A stretch of 64,000 nucleotides of DNA from Phytohabitans suffuscus (GCF_011764565.1 NZ_AP022871.1:4650320-4714319), one strand, 5' to 3'. Shown: positions 34,510-43,923, counted from the stretch's first letter. Notes: generated from the sequence alone by a model not told the origin. Program-made: numbers and translations.

Positions 34510-36708
34510 TCAGTTGTGTGACAGGCGGGGCAGCCAGCCGAGCCAGCGGGGCAGGTACCAGTTGCGCTCGCCCAGCATCGCCATCACCGAGGGCAGGAGC
34601 ACCGCCCGCACGATCGTCGCGTCGATCAGCACCGCGATCGCGAGGCCGAAGCCCATCTCCTTCATCGCGGTCAGCGGGGCCGTGGTGAACAGCGCGAAGA
34701 CCGCCACCATCACCACCGCCGCGCTGGTGATCACACCGGCGGTGTTCTGGATGCCGCGGGAGACGGCGAGCTTGGTCGGCCACCCGCGGTCGTACCCCTC
34801 ACGGATCCGGCTCAGGACGAAGACGTGGTAGTCCATCGAGAGGCCGAACAGGATCACGAAGAGGAACAGCGGGATCCAGTTCGTGACCGTGCCCCGTTCC
34901 TGGAAGTCCATCAGCCCGGAGCCCCAGCCGTGCTGGAAGGCCAGCACCAGGGCGCCGTACGCGGCGGCCACCGAGAGCAGGTTGAGCACGATCGCGGTCA
35001 CCGCCACGACCACCGAGCGGAACGAGACCAGCAGCAGCACGAACGCCAGGCCCAGGACGAACGCGAACACCAGCGGCACGCTGCGGGTGAGCGCGTGGTT
35101 GAAGTCGACCGACTGGGCCGCGCCGCCGGTGACCGCCACCTCGGCGCCGTCCACACCGGTGAGCGAGTGCGGGATGACGTCGTCGCGCAGGGTGTGTACC
35201 GCGTCCTCGGAGACCTTGTCGGCCCCCGTGCCGGAGAGCCCGATGCTGATCCGGGCGACCGTCCGGTCCGGGTTGACCTCGACGGTCACCGGCTCGTGGA
35301 GCTGGCCGGTGGCCGGCGCCTTGGCCTTGAAGTCCTCGATCGCCGCGGTGATCGCGGGGTTGGTGACGTCGCCGGCCTTGACCACTACGGTGGCGGGGTC
35401 GGCGCCGCCGGGGAAGGCGGTCTGGACCCGGTCGTACGTCTTGATCGCGGCCTCGTCGTGCTTGACGCCCTCGATGCCGTCCGACGCCGGCCGCATGCCC
35501 AGCGCCGGCAGTGCCAGCGCGACCAGCGCCGCCGCCGCGATCGTGGCGGAGACGCCCGGCCGGCGCAGCACCACGCGGAGCACGAACCGCCAGAAGCGGC
35601 CGTTGGACTTGCGCCGGTACAGGCCGGGGATGCGGCCGAGGTCGACCTTGTCGCCCAGCTTGGAGAGCATCGCCGGGAGCACGGTGAGCGAGCCCAGCGC
35701 CGCGACCGCGACGACGAGGATCGTGCCCACGGCCAGGCTGATGAACGTCACGTCCTGGGTCAGGAACATGCCGGCCATCGCGATGATCACGGTGAACGCG
35801 GAGATCAGGATCGACCGCCCCGAGGTGGCCGCCGCCGTGGCCAGCGCCTGCTCGGGGCTGGCGCCGTTGGCCCGCTCCTCCCGCTCGCGGCGGATGTAGA
35901 AGAGGCAGTAGTCGACGCCCACGGCCAGACCCATGAGCAGCATCAGGTGGGTGACGGTGTCGTCGGCGGGGAAGAACCGGCTGCTCGCCGCCAGCAGGCC
36001 GAGCGACGCCAGGAACGCGGTGACCGCCAGGCCCAGCGGGAGCACGGCGGCCAGCAGCGCGCCGAACGCCACGAGCAGGATGCCGAGCGTCACCGGCAGG
36101 GAGAGCATCGACAGGGTGCCGAGCGCGCCGTCCACCTGGCTCTGGATCGCCTCGTCGATGCTGACCTCGCCGGTCTGCGCCACGATCAGGTCGGGGTGGT
36201 CGCGCTGTACGCCGGCCACCGCGTCGAACACCGGCTCGATCCGGTCGGCGGCCGTGTCGGGGTCGCCCTTCATGTCGAACGTGACGAGCGCCGAGTGCCG
36301 GTCCTCGGAGACCGCGTCGGTGTTGACGTTCTCCACCTGGCCGGTGGCCTCGACGGCCGCCGCGGCCTCCCGCACCGCGTCCCGGAACTCGGGCGCGTCG
36401 GCGGTGAGCGTGCCGCTCTGCACGATCACCATCTCGCCGGCCCGCTCCGGGAAGCCGGCCGCGTCGACGATCTCGGCGGCCCGCTTGGACTCGCCGTTGC
36501 CGTAGTCGCTGTCCTCGGCGCCGACGGTGCCGATCACGGCGCTCAGCGCGGTCGCCAGGACCACGAAGAGCAGCCACCCGAAGACGGCGAGGGCGCGGTG
36601 CCGCGCGCTGAAGCGGGCGACGGATGCGGCCAGGTTGCGGGGCCGCCGGTGGCTCGTCAGGGTCTCGTCCGGCCGGGTGTCCGGCGGTCGCAACATGGAG
36701 GTCGTCAT
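34510..36708 (-). CDS. MMPL-family RND transporter
   Basis: A 732-residue RND-type exporter with 12 transmembrane helices. It has two large extracytoplasmic loops, one after TM1 (about residues 40-185) and one after TM7. Family motifs include GLAVGVDYCLFYIRRERE and FGLSMDYHVFVLSRIRE, each with the conserved Asp-Tyr proton-relay pair. The ATG at 36708 (MTTSMLRPPD) is preferred over an upstream frame to 36756. MMPL proteins export lipids, glycolipids or drugs; the cargo here is not known. A palindrome lies in the upstream region. Confidence 0.9.
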   Translation of the reverse strand: MTTSMLRPPDTRPDETLTSHRRPRNLAASVARFSARHRALAVFGWLLFVVLATALSAVIGTVGAEDSDYGNGESKRAAEIVDAAGFPERAGEMVIVQSGTLTADAPEFRDAVREAAAAVEATGQVENVNTDAVSEDRHSALVTFDMKGDPDTAADRIEPVFDAVAGVQRDHPDLIVAQTGEVSIDEAIQSQVDGALGTLSMLSLPVTLGILLVAFGALLAAVLPLGLAVTAFLASLGLLAASSRFFPADDTVTHLMLLMGLAVGVDYCLFYIRREREERANGASPEQALATAAATSGRSILISAFTVIIAMAGMFLTQDVTFISLAVGTILVVAVAALGSLTVLPAMLSKLGDKVDLGRIPGLYRRKSNGRFWRFVLRVVLRRPGVSATIAAAALVALALPALGMRPASDGIEGVKHDEAAIKTYDRVQTAFPGGADPATVVVKAGDVTNPAITAAIEDFKAKAPATGQLHEPVTVEVNPDRTVARISIGLSGTGADKVSEDAVHTLRDDVIPHSLTGVDGAEVAVTGGAAQSVDFNHALTRSVPLVFAFVLGLAFVLLLVSFRSVVVAVTAIVLNLLSVAAAYGALVLAFQHGWGSGLMDFQERGTVTNWIPLFLFVILFGLSMDYHVFVLSRIREGYDRGWPTKLAVSRGIQNTAGVITSAAVVMVAVFALFTTAPLTAMKEMGFGLAIAVLIDATIVRAVLLPSVMAMLGERNWYLPRWLGWLPRLSHN

Positions 36709-36787
36709 GCCGATGACGCTATGAGCGGGGCTGATCCACTTCGATCCAGCGCACACCCCACTTTCTGGTGGGGAACACCGCGCCTTC

Positions 36788-36809
36788 GTGGTAGGGCCAG
36801 CCCTACCAC
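36788..36809. promoter_or_regulatory. Perfect 10-bp inverted repeat between the MMPL and small membrane-protein genes
   Basis: GTGGTAGGGC and GCCCTACCAC separated by two bases. It lies between the divergent starts at 36708 and 36825, about 15 bases before the latter. The symmetry suggests a repressor site; a terminator is unlikely here. The regulator is not in view. Confidence 0.5.
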
Positions 36810-36824
36810 GCTATGGTCAGGGCC

Positions 36825-36989
36825 ATGTCTGACGAGTACGTGGACCCGAGCGGCAACACGGAGGCGTTCCGTTCCTTCGCGCAGGGCCCTGAGGCCGAGG
36901 CGCCGCCGTCCCGCCTGCCCCTGATCATCGGCATCGCCGTGCTGGCCGTGATCCTGGTCGCGCTAGTCGCGTTCCTCGCCCTGGGCTGA
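36825..36989 (+). CDS. Small single-pass membrane protein
   Basis: A 54-residue ORF (ATG 36825, TGA 36987-36989). The first 30 residues are acidic and soluble (MSDEYVDPSGNTEAF). The rest is one hydrophobic helix (LIIGIAVLAVILVALVAF). It overlaps the 3' end of ackA, tail to tail, by 27 bases. The ATG has AGGGCC upstream. It is divergent from the MMPL gene and may be co-regulated with it. Function is unknown. Confidence 0.65.
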   Translation: MSDEYVDPSGNTEAFRSFAQGPEAEAPPSRLPLIIGIAVLAVILVALVAFLALG

Positions 36990-38072
36990 CCTGATCACGC
37001 CGCGCGCCTGCGTGGCGATCTCCAGCTCTTCGTCGGTCGGCACCACGAGGACCGCGACCGGCGCACCGTCCGGCGAGATGATCCCCTCCTTCACGCTTTC
37101 GTTGCGCTCCGTGTCGATCTCGATACCCAGCCGTGACAGGCCCGCCAGCGACTCGGCCCGTACCGCCGGGGCCCGCTCGCCCACCCCGGCCGTGAACGCG
37201 ATCGCGTCGAGCCGCCCCAGCAGCGCGTAGTACCCGCCCACGTACTCCTTGATCCGCCGGCAGTACACGGCGAGCGCGAGCGTGGCGGCGTGGTCGCCGG
37301 CGGCGCGGCGGCTCAGCACCTCGCGCATGTCGCTCACGCCGGCCAGCCCCTTGAGGCCGCTGCGGTGGTTGAGCAGGTCGTCGAGGTCGTCCACGCCCAT
37401 CGCCGCGTTGCGTGCCAGGTAGAGGAGCGCGCCCGGGTCGATGTCACCCGATCGGGTGCCCATCACCAGGCCCTGCAACGGGGTCAGCCCCATCGACGTG
37501 GCGACCGACCGTCCACCCTCGACGGCGCACACGCTCGCCCCGTTGCCGAGGTGCAGCGTGATCGTGTTGACCGTCTCCAGTGGACGACCGAGGAGCGCGG
37601 CGGCGCGGCGCGAGACGTACGCGTGGGAGGTGCCGTGGAAGCCGTACCGGTGCACGCCGTGCCGCCGCGCCAGGTCGGCGTCGATCGCGTACGTGGCCGC
37701 CTCCTCCGGCAGCGTGCGGTGGAAAGCCGTGTCGAAGACGGCCACCTGCGGCACGCCGGGCAGCAGCTTGCGGGCCACCTCGATGCCGGCGAGGTTGGCG
37801 GGGTTGTGCAGGGGCGCGAGCGGGATGAGGTCGCGTACGGCCGCCACGACATCGTCGGTGACCAGGGCCGGCTCGCTGAACCGCAGTCCACCGTGGACCA
37901 CCCGGTGCCCGACGCCGTCCAGCCCGGACAGGTCGAGGCGCCGGGTCACCTCGGCGAGGGCCGCGTCGTGGTCGGTGACCCGCTCGACGACTCCCTTGTC
38001 GACGGTGCGGTCTTCGTCGTAGAGCTGGTACTTGACCGACGAGGAGCCGCTGTTGAGCACGAGGATCTTCAT
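36963..38072 (-). CDS. ackA: Acetate kinase
   Basis: A 369-residue ASKHA-fold kinase that interconverts acetyl phosphate and acetate with ATP. Seen are the start LVLNSGSSSVKYQL, the HNPANLAGIEVA segment, FDTAFHRTLPEEA, YGFHGTSHAYV, and FTAGVGERAPAVRAES. ATG 38072 overlaps the pta stop codon by four bases, so the pathway pair is translationally coupled. The usual role is overflow acetate formation or acetate scavenging. Confidence 0.95.
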   Translation of the reverse strand: MKILVLNSGSSSVKYQLYDEDRTVDKGVVERVTDHDAALAEVTRRLDLSGLDGVGHRVVHGGLRFSEPALVTDDVVAAVRDLIPLAPLHNPANLAGIEVARKLLPGVPQVAVFDTAFHRTLPEEAATYAIDADLARRHGVHRYGFHGTSHAYVSRRAAALLGRPLETVNTITLHLGNGASVCAVEGGRSVATSMGLTPLQGLVMGTRSGDIDPGALLYLARNAAMGVDDLDDLLNHRSGLKGLAGVSDMREVLSRRAAGDHAATLALAVYCRRIKEYVGGYYALLGRLDAIAFTAGVGERAPAVRAESLAGLSRLGIEIDTERNESVKEGIISPDGAPVAVLVVPTDEELEIATQARGVIRSAQGEERD

Positions 38073-40123
38073 GAGGCCGCCTGGATCGCCGTGATGGCAA
38101 CGGTGTTGACGATGTCCTTGACGGTGGCGCCCCGGCTCAGGTCGTTGACCGGCCGCCGCAGCCCCTGCATGACCGGGCCGACCGCGACCGCGCCGGCCGA
38201 GCGCTGCACCGCCTTGTACGTGTTGTTGCCCGTGTTCAGGTCGGGGAAGATGAAGACCGTCGCGTGGCCGGCGACCGTGCTGCCGGGCAGCTTGGTGCGG
38301 GCCACGCTGGGGTCGACCGCCGCGTCGTACTGGATGGGCCCCTCGACCGGCAGGTCGGGCCGACGTTCCCGGACCAGCGCGGTGGCCGCCGCGACCTTCT
38401 CCACGTCGGCGCCGGTGCCGGACGAGCCGGTCGAGTACGAGAGCATCGCCACCCGCGGCTCGATGCCGAAGCGCGCCGCGGTGTCGGCCGACGACAGTGC
38501 GATGTCGGCGAGCTGCGCGGCGTCCGGGTCGGGGTTGACCGCGCAGTCGCCGTACACGAGCACGCGGTCGGTGAGCAGCATCAGGAAGACGCTGGAGGCG
38601 ACCGAGACGCCCGGCACGGTCTTGATGATCTCGAACGCCGGCCGGATCGTCGCCGCGGTCGTGTGCGTCGCGCCGGAGACCATGCCGTGCGCCCGACCGG
38701 TGTGCACCATCATCGTGCCGAAGTAGCTGACGTCCCGCACCACGTCGCGGGCCAGGTCGATGGTGACGCCCTTGTGCCGGCGGATCTGCGCGTACTCCTC
38801 GGCGAACTCCTCCAGCCAGGGGCTCGCCGCCGGGTCCACGATGGACGCGCCGTCGATGTCGAGCCCGAGGTCCTTGGCCTTGCGGCTGATCTCGTCCGGG
38901 TCACCCAGGAGTGTGAGGTCGGCGACGGCCCGGCGCAGCAGCGTCTCGGTGGCGCGCAGGATCCGCTCCTCGCCGCCCTCCGGCAGCACCAGGTGGCGCC
39001 GCTCCAGGCGGGCGCGGTCGATCAGCTCGTACTCGAACATCAGCGGCGTGACCCGAGGCGCCCGCGCCACGTCCAGCCGGCGCATCAGCTCCTCGTTGTC
39101 CACGCTGGACTCGAACGCGCCGATCGCGGCCTCCACCTTGCGCGGGTTGGCGGCGGTGGGGCGCCCCTCGATCCGGCCGACCGCCTCGATCGTGTGGTAG
39201 CTGTCGGTCGGCACCAGGAGCACCGCGAGGCCCGCGCCGAGCGACTCCACGAGCCGCATGGTGCGCGGGTCGGGTCGCACGCCGAGCGTGAGCACCACCC
39301 CGGCGATCGCGGGGGAGCCGGCGGCCCGGGCGGCTGCGGCCGCCACCAGCAGGTCGTCCCGGTCGCCCGGGGTGATGAGCAGGCACCCGTCGGTCAGGTA
39401 CTCCAGCAGCAACGGCACGTGCGCCGCGCCGACCACGAAGTCGAGCACGTCCCGGTCGAGCGCCGCGTCGTCGCCGGCCAGGCGGGTCGCGCCGAGCCCC
39501 GCCGCCACCTCGGCCACGGTCGGCGCCGAGACGGTCGGGACCTCCGGGATCGCGTACGCCGGCACGGGCAGCCCCGGCATCGCGGTGCCGGGTGGCACCC
39601 GGTTGGCGATCACGGCGAGCACGCTGGCGCCGAGGTCGCTCAGGCCGTGGTAGCCGCCGCTGGCCGCCGCCGAGATCGCCTCCTGGCTCTGCTCCAGCCC
39701 GTCGACCACGGCCACGACCACGCTGTCGAACTCGTTGGCCAGCCGGGCGTTGAACGCCAGCTCGTCGGTCTCGTCGTCCGCCCGCAGGCCGTTGCCGACG
39801 ATCACCATCGCCTTGTGCCGCCGCTCCACCTCCCGGAACCGCCCGACGATCAGCGCGATCAGCTCCTCGCGCCGCCCGGTGGAGATCAGCTCACCCGCTT
39901 CGGCGTACGTCGCCCCGTAGAGGTCCTCGTACGGGTCGTCGATCCGGTAGCGCTCCCGCAGCAGGTCGAGGATCGCGTCCCGCCCGGCTCGCGGCTCGGG
40001 AGCCAGCGGCCGGAACACCCCGATCCCCTCCACCTGCCGGGAGAGCAGCTCGGCCAGCCCGAGCGCGATCGTCGACTTGCCGCCGCCCGGCCCGAGGCCC
40101 GCGACGTAGACGCTTCGTGTCAC
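38069..40123 (-). CDS. pta: Phosphate acetyltransferase
   Basis: A 684-residue long-form Pta. The N-terminal BioD-like P-loop domain starts MTRSVYVAGLGPGGGKST. A DRTGG domain is in the middle. The catalytic PTA_PTB domain is in the C-terminal 330 residues (LVLPEGGEERILRATE, GMVSGATHTTAATIRPAF, and GSSGTGADVEKVAAAT). It forms acetyl phosphate from acetyl-CoA for the following ackA. Length and domain order match long bacterial Pta proteins. Confidence 0.95.
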   Translation of the reverse strand: MTRSVYVAGLGPGGGKSTIALGLAELLSRQVEGIGVFRPLAPEPRAGRDAILDLLRERYRIDDPYEDLYGATYAEAGELISTGRREELIALIVGRFREVERRHKAMVIVGNGLRADDETDELAFNARLANEFDSVVVAVVDGLEQSQEAISAAASGGYHGLSDLGASVLAVIANRVPPGTAMPGLPVPAYAIPEVPTVSAPTVAEVAAGLGATRLAGDDAALDRDVLDFVVGAAHVPLLLEYLTDGCLLITPGDRDDLLVAAAAARAAGSPAIAGVVLTLGVRPDPRTMRLVESLGAGLAVLLVPTDSYHTIEAVGRIEGRPTAANPRKVEAAIGAFESSVDNEELMRRLDVARAPRVTPLMFEYELIDRARLERRHLVLPEGGEERILRATETLLRRAVADLTLLGDPDEISRKAKDLGLDIDGASIVDPAASPWLEEFAEEYAQIRRHKGVTIDLARDVVRDVSYFGTMMVHTGRAHGMVSGATHTTAATIRPAFEIIKTVPGVSVASSVFLMLLTDRVLVYGDCAVNPDPDAAQLADIALSSADTAARFGIEPRVAMLSYSTGSSGTGADVEKVAAATALVRERRPDLPVEGPIQYDAAVDPSVARTKLPGSTVAGHATVFIFPDLNTGNNTYKAVQRSAGAVAVGPVMQGLRRPVNDLSRGATVKDIVNTVAITAIQAAS

Positions 40124-40175
40124 GCGCCCAGCCTATTTCCCGCGCGTCGCGCCCGGCCCGGGAGGCTTCAGATGC

Positions 40176-42149
40176 CTAGTCCGTCTCGTCGTCGATGAGG
40201 CCGTACGGGGGTTGGTCCGAGCGGCGGCTGAACCGCACGATCACGTCCTGCTCGGCCTCGGCGGGTGGGGCGTTGTCGGCGACGACGATCTGCGCGCCGG
40301 CGCCCGGACCGGCCAGCCACCGGCGCAGGTGGCGGTAGACGCGGGCGATCGTGGCGGCGCCGGCGACCGGGTTTTCGATCAGGTTGCGCTGCGGGCTGTC
40401 GATCAGCAGGAAGCCGGGGTGTGACGAGTTCGTCTCCCAGGCCACCTCGAAGACGGCGAGCTGCCAGGCGAGCGCGATCAGCGTGCGGCCGCCGGACGAG
40501 GCTGCCGTGTAGCGCTGGCCGCGCACGTGTGGCACCAGCCGGTCGTCGACATGGGCCTCGGCCAGCTTGGGGTATCGCCACTCGGCCAGCAGCTCCGCGA
40601 ACCGTCCGCTGATCCGGCCGATCACCGCCGACCGGTCCGGCGGTGACTGCCCCGCCTCGGCCAGCTCCTCGCGCAGGGAGGCGATCGTCGCGTCCTGCCG
40701 TTCGATGTCCTGTGCCCGCCGCCGCAGGCTCGCGACAAGGCGTAACCCGGACGCCGCCCGCTCGTGCACGACGGCCGCGCCCTGGCGGCGCCGGGTCAGC
40801 GCGTCGCGCTCGCCGAGGAAGGGGGTGACCGCCCCGGCGGTGGCGGCGTCGACCTCCGCGGCGGCCGCGGCCTCGGCGGCGAGTGCCTGCTCGGCCTTGG
40901 TACGCAACGCGGGCAGCCCGCTCTCCAGCTCCTCGACCCACCGGGTGAGCTCGGCGAGCCGGGCCCTCGCGGTGGCCACTTCGCCGCTCATGTCGGGTGC
41001 GTTGGCCGGCTCGGTGGGCAGCTCGGTCTGGCACAGGCCGCAGCGGCCGTCGGCGATCACGGGTGGGGTGGCGGGGACGGTGTGGCAGACCGGGCAGGCG
41101 GTCAGCCGCACCGGCTCGAAGACCTCCTCCGCCTCGGCCAGCATGGTCAGCTTGGAGACGTCGTCGGCGTACTGCACGCGCAGCGGCAGCATCCGCCGCA
41201 GCTGGGTCTCGCCGTCGCGGACCGCGGCGACCGCCTCCTCGGCCACCTCGACCGCCTGCCGGTAGCGGTCGCGCAGCTCGGCCGCGAAGCCGGAGGCGGC
41301 GTGCACGCGGCTGTCGAGCTCGGCGAGCGCCGCGGTGGCCGCGGCCTGCGCCGCCACGGCCGCTTCGAGCGCGGCGTCGAGCACGGCGGTGTCGCCGAGA
41401 CTCTGCTCCTCGACCAGCTCCTGCGCCGCCGCGTACGCCAGGCGGGCGGCCGCCGACCGCTCCTCCAGCTCGCGGATCTGCCGCCCCAGCCGAAGTGGAC
41501 GGTCGTCGTGCATGTCGAAGACCACGTCGACCACCTGGCGGAGCGTGCGGTGGCGGTCGGGGTGCCGCTCGAAGAGCAGGTCGCCGTCGAGGCGGTCGCC
41601 GAGCAGCAGGCAGAGCCACATCAGCTCGCGGAAGCTGAGCGGGTCGGCGGGCGAGCCGGCCCGGCCGGGCGTGTCGCGCAGGTGGATGCCTTCGAGCTTG
41701 CAGTACGACAGCAGCAGGCTGGACAGGCTCTTCGGGTGGGCCGGAGGGTGTAAGGGGCGGCGCTTGGCGACCTCGCCCTGCTCGTCCAGGCGTCCGGATC
41801 GGACGCTCGCCCAGGTGGACGGCTCGCCCACGGTGCGTTCGATGACATGGGCGGCGCCGGACAGCTCGACCTCCAGCGCGGCGCTGCGCACCCGCGGCAT
41901 CACCTCGGGGTGGCGGGGATGGTCGGAGGCGCCCAGGCAGTAGTCGATGAACTCCAGCACCGTCGTCTTGCCGGTGCCGAAGGCGCCCGCGATCACCGAC
42001 AGCGCCCGCGCCGAGCCGTCCGGCCCCCGGAAGTCGATGTCGTAGCTGCGCTCGGCGGCGGCGAGGCGGAGCCGGCGCAGGCGGATGCCATGGGTGCGCT
42101 CTGCCGGCACCGCGCCGTGACCCACGGACCCGCGTCCGTCCTCGGTCAT
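40176..42149 (-). CDS. Rad50/SMC-like ATPase of an ABC-three-component system (DUF3732-type)
   Basis: A 657-residue ABC ATPase of the SMC/Rad50 shape. The Walker A is GAFGTGKTT (residues 55-63). Two coiled-coil arms (about 225-345 and 385-500) flank a zinc hook made of CPVC (352-355) and CGLC (370-373). The signature is SSGGRTLIALAWQL (551-564), and the Walker B is FLLIDSPQRN (580-589). The IDSPQ ending, without the usual glutamate, is typical of DUF3732 proteins. ATG 42149 overlaps the middle gene's stop by four bases. The ATPase is the likely sensor or loader of the operon. Confidence 0.85.
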   Translation of the reverse strand: MTEDGRGSVGHGAVPAERTHGIRLRRLRLAAAERSYDIDFRGPDGSARALSVIAGAFGTGKTTVLEFIDYCLGASDHPRHPEVMPRVRSAALEVELSGAAHVIERTVGEPSTWASVRSGRLDEQGEVAKRRPLHPPAHPKSLSSLLLSYCKLEGIHLRDTPGRAGSPADPLSFRELMWLCLLLGDRLDGDLLFERHPDRHRTLRQVVDVVFDMHDDRPLRLGRQIRELEERSAAARLAYAAAQELVEEQSLGDTAVLDAALEAAVAAQAAATAALAELDSRVHAASGFAAELRDRYRQAVEVAEEAVAAVRDGETQLRRMLPLRVQYADDVSKLTMLAEAEEVFEPVRLTACPVCHTVPATPPVIADGRCGLCQTELPTEPANAPDMSGEVATARARLAELTRWVEELESGLPALRTKAEQALAAEAAAAAEVDAATAGAVTPFLGERDALTRRRQGAAVVHERAASGLRLVASLRRRAQDIERQDATIASLREELAEAGQSPPDRSAVIGRISGRFAELLAEWRYPKLAEAHVDDRLVPHVRGQRYTAASSGGRTLIALAWQLAVFEVAWETNSSHPGFLLIDSPQRNLIENPVAGAATIARVYRHLRRWLAGPGAGAQIVVADNAPPAEAEQDVIVRFSRRSDQPPYGLIDDETD

Positions 42150-42663
42150 GGTCCTGTCCTCAGGGAGTCCAGCGAGCGGGGTTGCGCCCGCAGCGCCATC
42201 CATTGACTCATGACTTCCGCGAGACCACGATCAGGCATCCGGCCGAGCCGGTTCACAACGATCACCGCCGCCTCGCGGTAGGCCCGCGCGTACATCGACG
42301 TGAACGAGCGGGCCACCTCCCGTCCGGCGGGCGTGAGCAGGTGCCGCACCCGGCCGTCCAGCACGACCGTGACCAGCCCGTACGAGACCAGCCAGCCAAG
42401 GTCGTCGGGGATCCGCTGGCGGCGCGTGACGTACCGCTGGACCACGCTCCGGTACGAGAGGGCGCGATCGTCGAACCCGGCCAGCCGCAGCCGGATGCGG
42501 TCCGGATCACTCTCCTCGCGCGCCAGCAGCAGCGGGTGGGCCGCGAGGAAGTCGAACAGCGCCACCCGGTGCGCGTCCACCCCTCCGGGCGCACGTCGGC
42601 GACCACGTCCAGCAGCAGCGTCAGGCAGGCGACGCGAAACCGCCGGTCGTCCTCAACGCTCAT
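42146..42663 (-). CDS. ABC-three-component system middle component, frameshifted
   Basis: Small protein of about 172 residues. It starts MSVEDDRRFRVACLTLLLDV (ATG 42663). After a frame change at the CCCC run 42580-42583 it continues DAHRVALFDFLAAHPLLLA. It then reads YGLVTVVLDGRVRHLLTPAG, a likely winged-helix hairpin, and ends SLDSLRTGP. One added base restores the reading. Its position between the nuclease and ATPase genes, with overlaps on both sides, fits the 'middle component' of predicted ABC-3C operons. The exact subtype is not determined. Confidence 0.72.
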
Positions 42664-43675
42664 CGGCGTCCTTCCCCGTTTCAGCCGTTTCCCCATGTCG
42701 TGCGGCCACGTCCCGCCAGTGCGCGACCCAGCCGGCCCGGCGCTGGTCGACCAGGCGGTGCAGCAGGCCACAGTGGTGCACCGCGCCGGCCGCGAGTGTG
42801 GCCGGAAACGCGTGCGTGGACTCGCGGATGTCGCGCATCACGTCCGGGTGCAGGCCGGGCAGCATCGGGTCGGCCGCCGCCCGGCCGGCGTGCTCGTTGA
42901 ACCGGCTCTCCCAGATCGCGTGCACGATCGCGTCCGACTCGGCCAGCGCGTCCAGCTCCTCCGGCAGTCCCTTGTCGACCACGTCGCGGGCGAGCAGCTC
43001 GGCGTTGAAGAACTCCCGCTTGGCCGCGGTGACCTCGACGTGGCCGGCGGCCCGCAGCTGCCGTACGAAGAGCGTGTCGTCGAGCCGCTCCGCCTCGGGC
43101 TCGGGCAGCGCGCGCACCGGCGCCCGCCGCGATGCCGGGACCGGCGGCGGCGCGTACGGGTCGTAGTAGTGCCGCCGCACGTGCGCCGCGTCCGGCGTGA
43201 TGAGCAGGTTGCGCAGCGCCGTCTCGTGCCACAGCTCGATGGCGATGCCGGTCTCCCGCTGCTTGCGGGCACGCCAGCGGTCCCACCACCGGGCGGTCGG
43301 CGCGTCCATGCTGCACGGCACGCACAGCACCCAGCGCCGGATGCGGTACCCCTTGGCCTGCGCGTTCGCCACCGCCGACGCGAACGAGGACCGGATGTCC
43401 GCCTGCCGGTGCTTGGTGACCATCGGCCAGAAGTACTTCGACTGCCAGACCACCACGAGCCCGGAAAGCTCGCCGGCCAGCACGTCGATGCCCCAGTCGC
43501 CGGGGTTGGCGGCGATCAGCCGGGCACCGGGATGGACGGCCGCGACGAGCATGGCGAGCATCTGCTCGAAGTCCTCCCGCGCGCCCGAGATGTTTCCAGC
43601 GCGGATCTGGTGGGCCGCGAAGTTGATTGGCGGCTCACCAGCGGCGAGGGGCGCAACCGCGACCGCGGCCGTCAT
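42653..43675 (-). CDS. ABC-three-component effector with a PD-(D/E)xK nuclease domain
   Basis: A 340-residue protein. The N-terminal 130 residues carry a restriction-endonuclease-like fold. The catalytic line reads NPGDWGIDVLAG (D64), then VVVWQSKYF with Q78 and K80. An acidic residue (E37 region) sits on the preceding helix, as in Mrr-like nucleases. The C-terminal half (about 180-330) is all-helical and unrecognised, probably the part that contacts the middle component. It is the first gene of the operon; its stop overlaps the middle gene's start by 11 bases. Confidence 0.77.
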   Translation of the reverse strand: MTAAVAVAPLAAGEPPINFAAHQIRAGNISGAREDFEQMLAMLVAAVHPGARLIAANPGDWGIDVLAGELSGLVVVWQSKYFWPMVTKHRQADIRSSFASAVANAQAKGYRIRRWVLCVPCSMDAPTARWWDRWRARKQRETGIAIELWHETALRNLLITPDAAHVRRHYYDPYAPPPVPASRRAPVRALPEPEAERLDDTLFVRQLRAAGHVEVTAAKREFFNAELLARDVVDKGLPEELDALAESDAIVHAIWESRFNEHAGRAAADPMLPGLHPDVMRDIRESTHAFPATLAAGAVHHCGLLHRLVDQRRAGWVAHWRDVAARHGETAETGKDADER

Positions 43676-43923
43676 CCCTCAACGATGACGACTCTCGGTA
43701 GCGGCGCGGCAACTACGTGATCGTGAACGATGAATGAGACAAGAAGTGCCCATGAATTTCTGGTGCGCCGCGACGCCTCTACCTGCGGTTTGACAATTCC
43801 TCACGCAGAAGAGCGCCAACCGTCACCATTACTGACGCTCCTCGTCGCGGTGCCCCGGTCCGCGGCTGAGACGGACCGGGGGCACCTCTGCCCGAAGGCT
43901 CTCCGGGCCGGCGGCCGTCGCGG
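43676..43923. promoter_or_regulatory. Intergenic region before the three-component operon
   Basis: About 250 bases between the nuclease start and the end of the EAL gene. The 43730-43830 part is AT-richer than its surroundings, as expected for a promoter of this operon. A strong stem (GGTGCCCCGGTCCG at 43849 against 43871-43885, one bulged base) should terminate the upstream EAL gene. Confidence 0.5.
43849..43885 (-). terminator. Terminator-like hairpin after the EAL gene
   Basis: Left arm GGTGCCCCGGTCCG (43849-43862) pairs with CGGACCGGGGGCACC (43871-43885) apart from one bulge, leaving an 8-base loop. It starts 39 bases beyond the EAL stop codon on the minus strand. Confidence 0.6.

Noticed and set aside
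34825..36924. 699-codon frame opposite the MMPL gene
   Set aside because: It is antisense to a protein with 12 clear helices and conserved RND motifs, and is composed of His/Arg/Gly-rich low-complexity sequence.
38264..40198. 644-codon frame opposite pta
   Set aside because: Antisense shadow of the phosphate acetyltransferase; no domain pattern.
43676..43923. Possible small gene between the EAL gene and the nuclease gene
   Set aside because: The short plus-strand frames here have no ribosome-binding site or recognisable pattern; the region is better read as promoter plus terminator.
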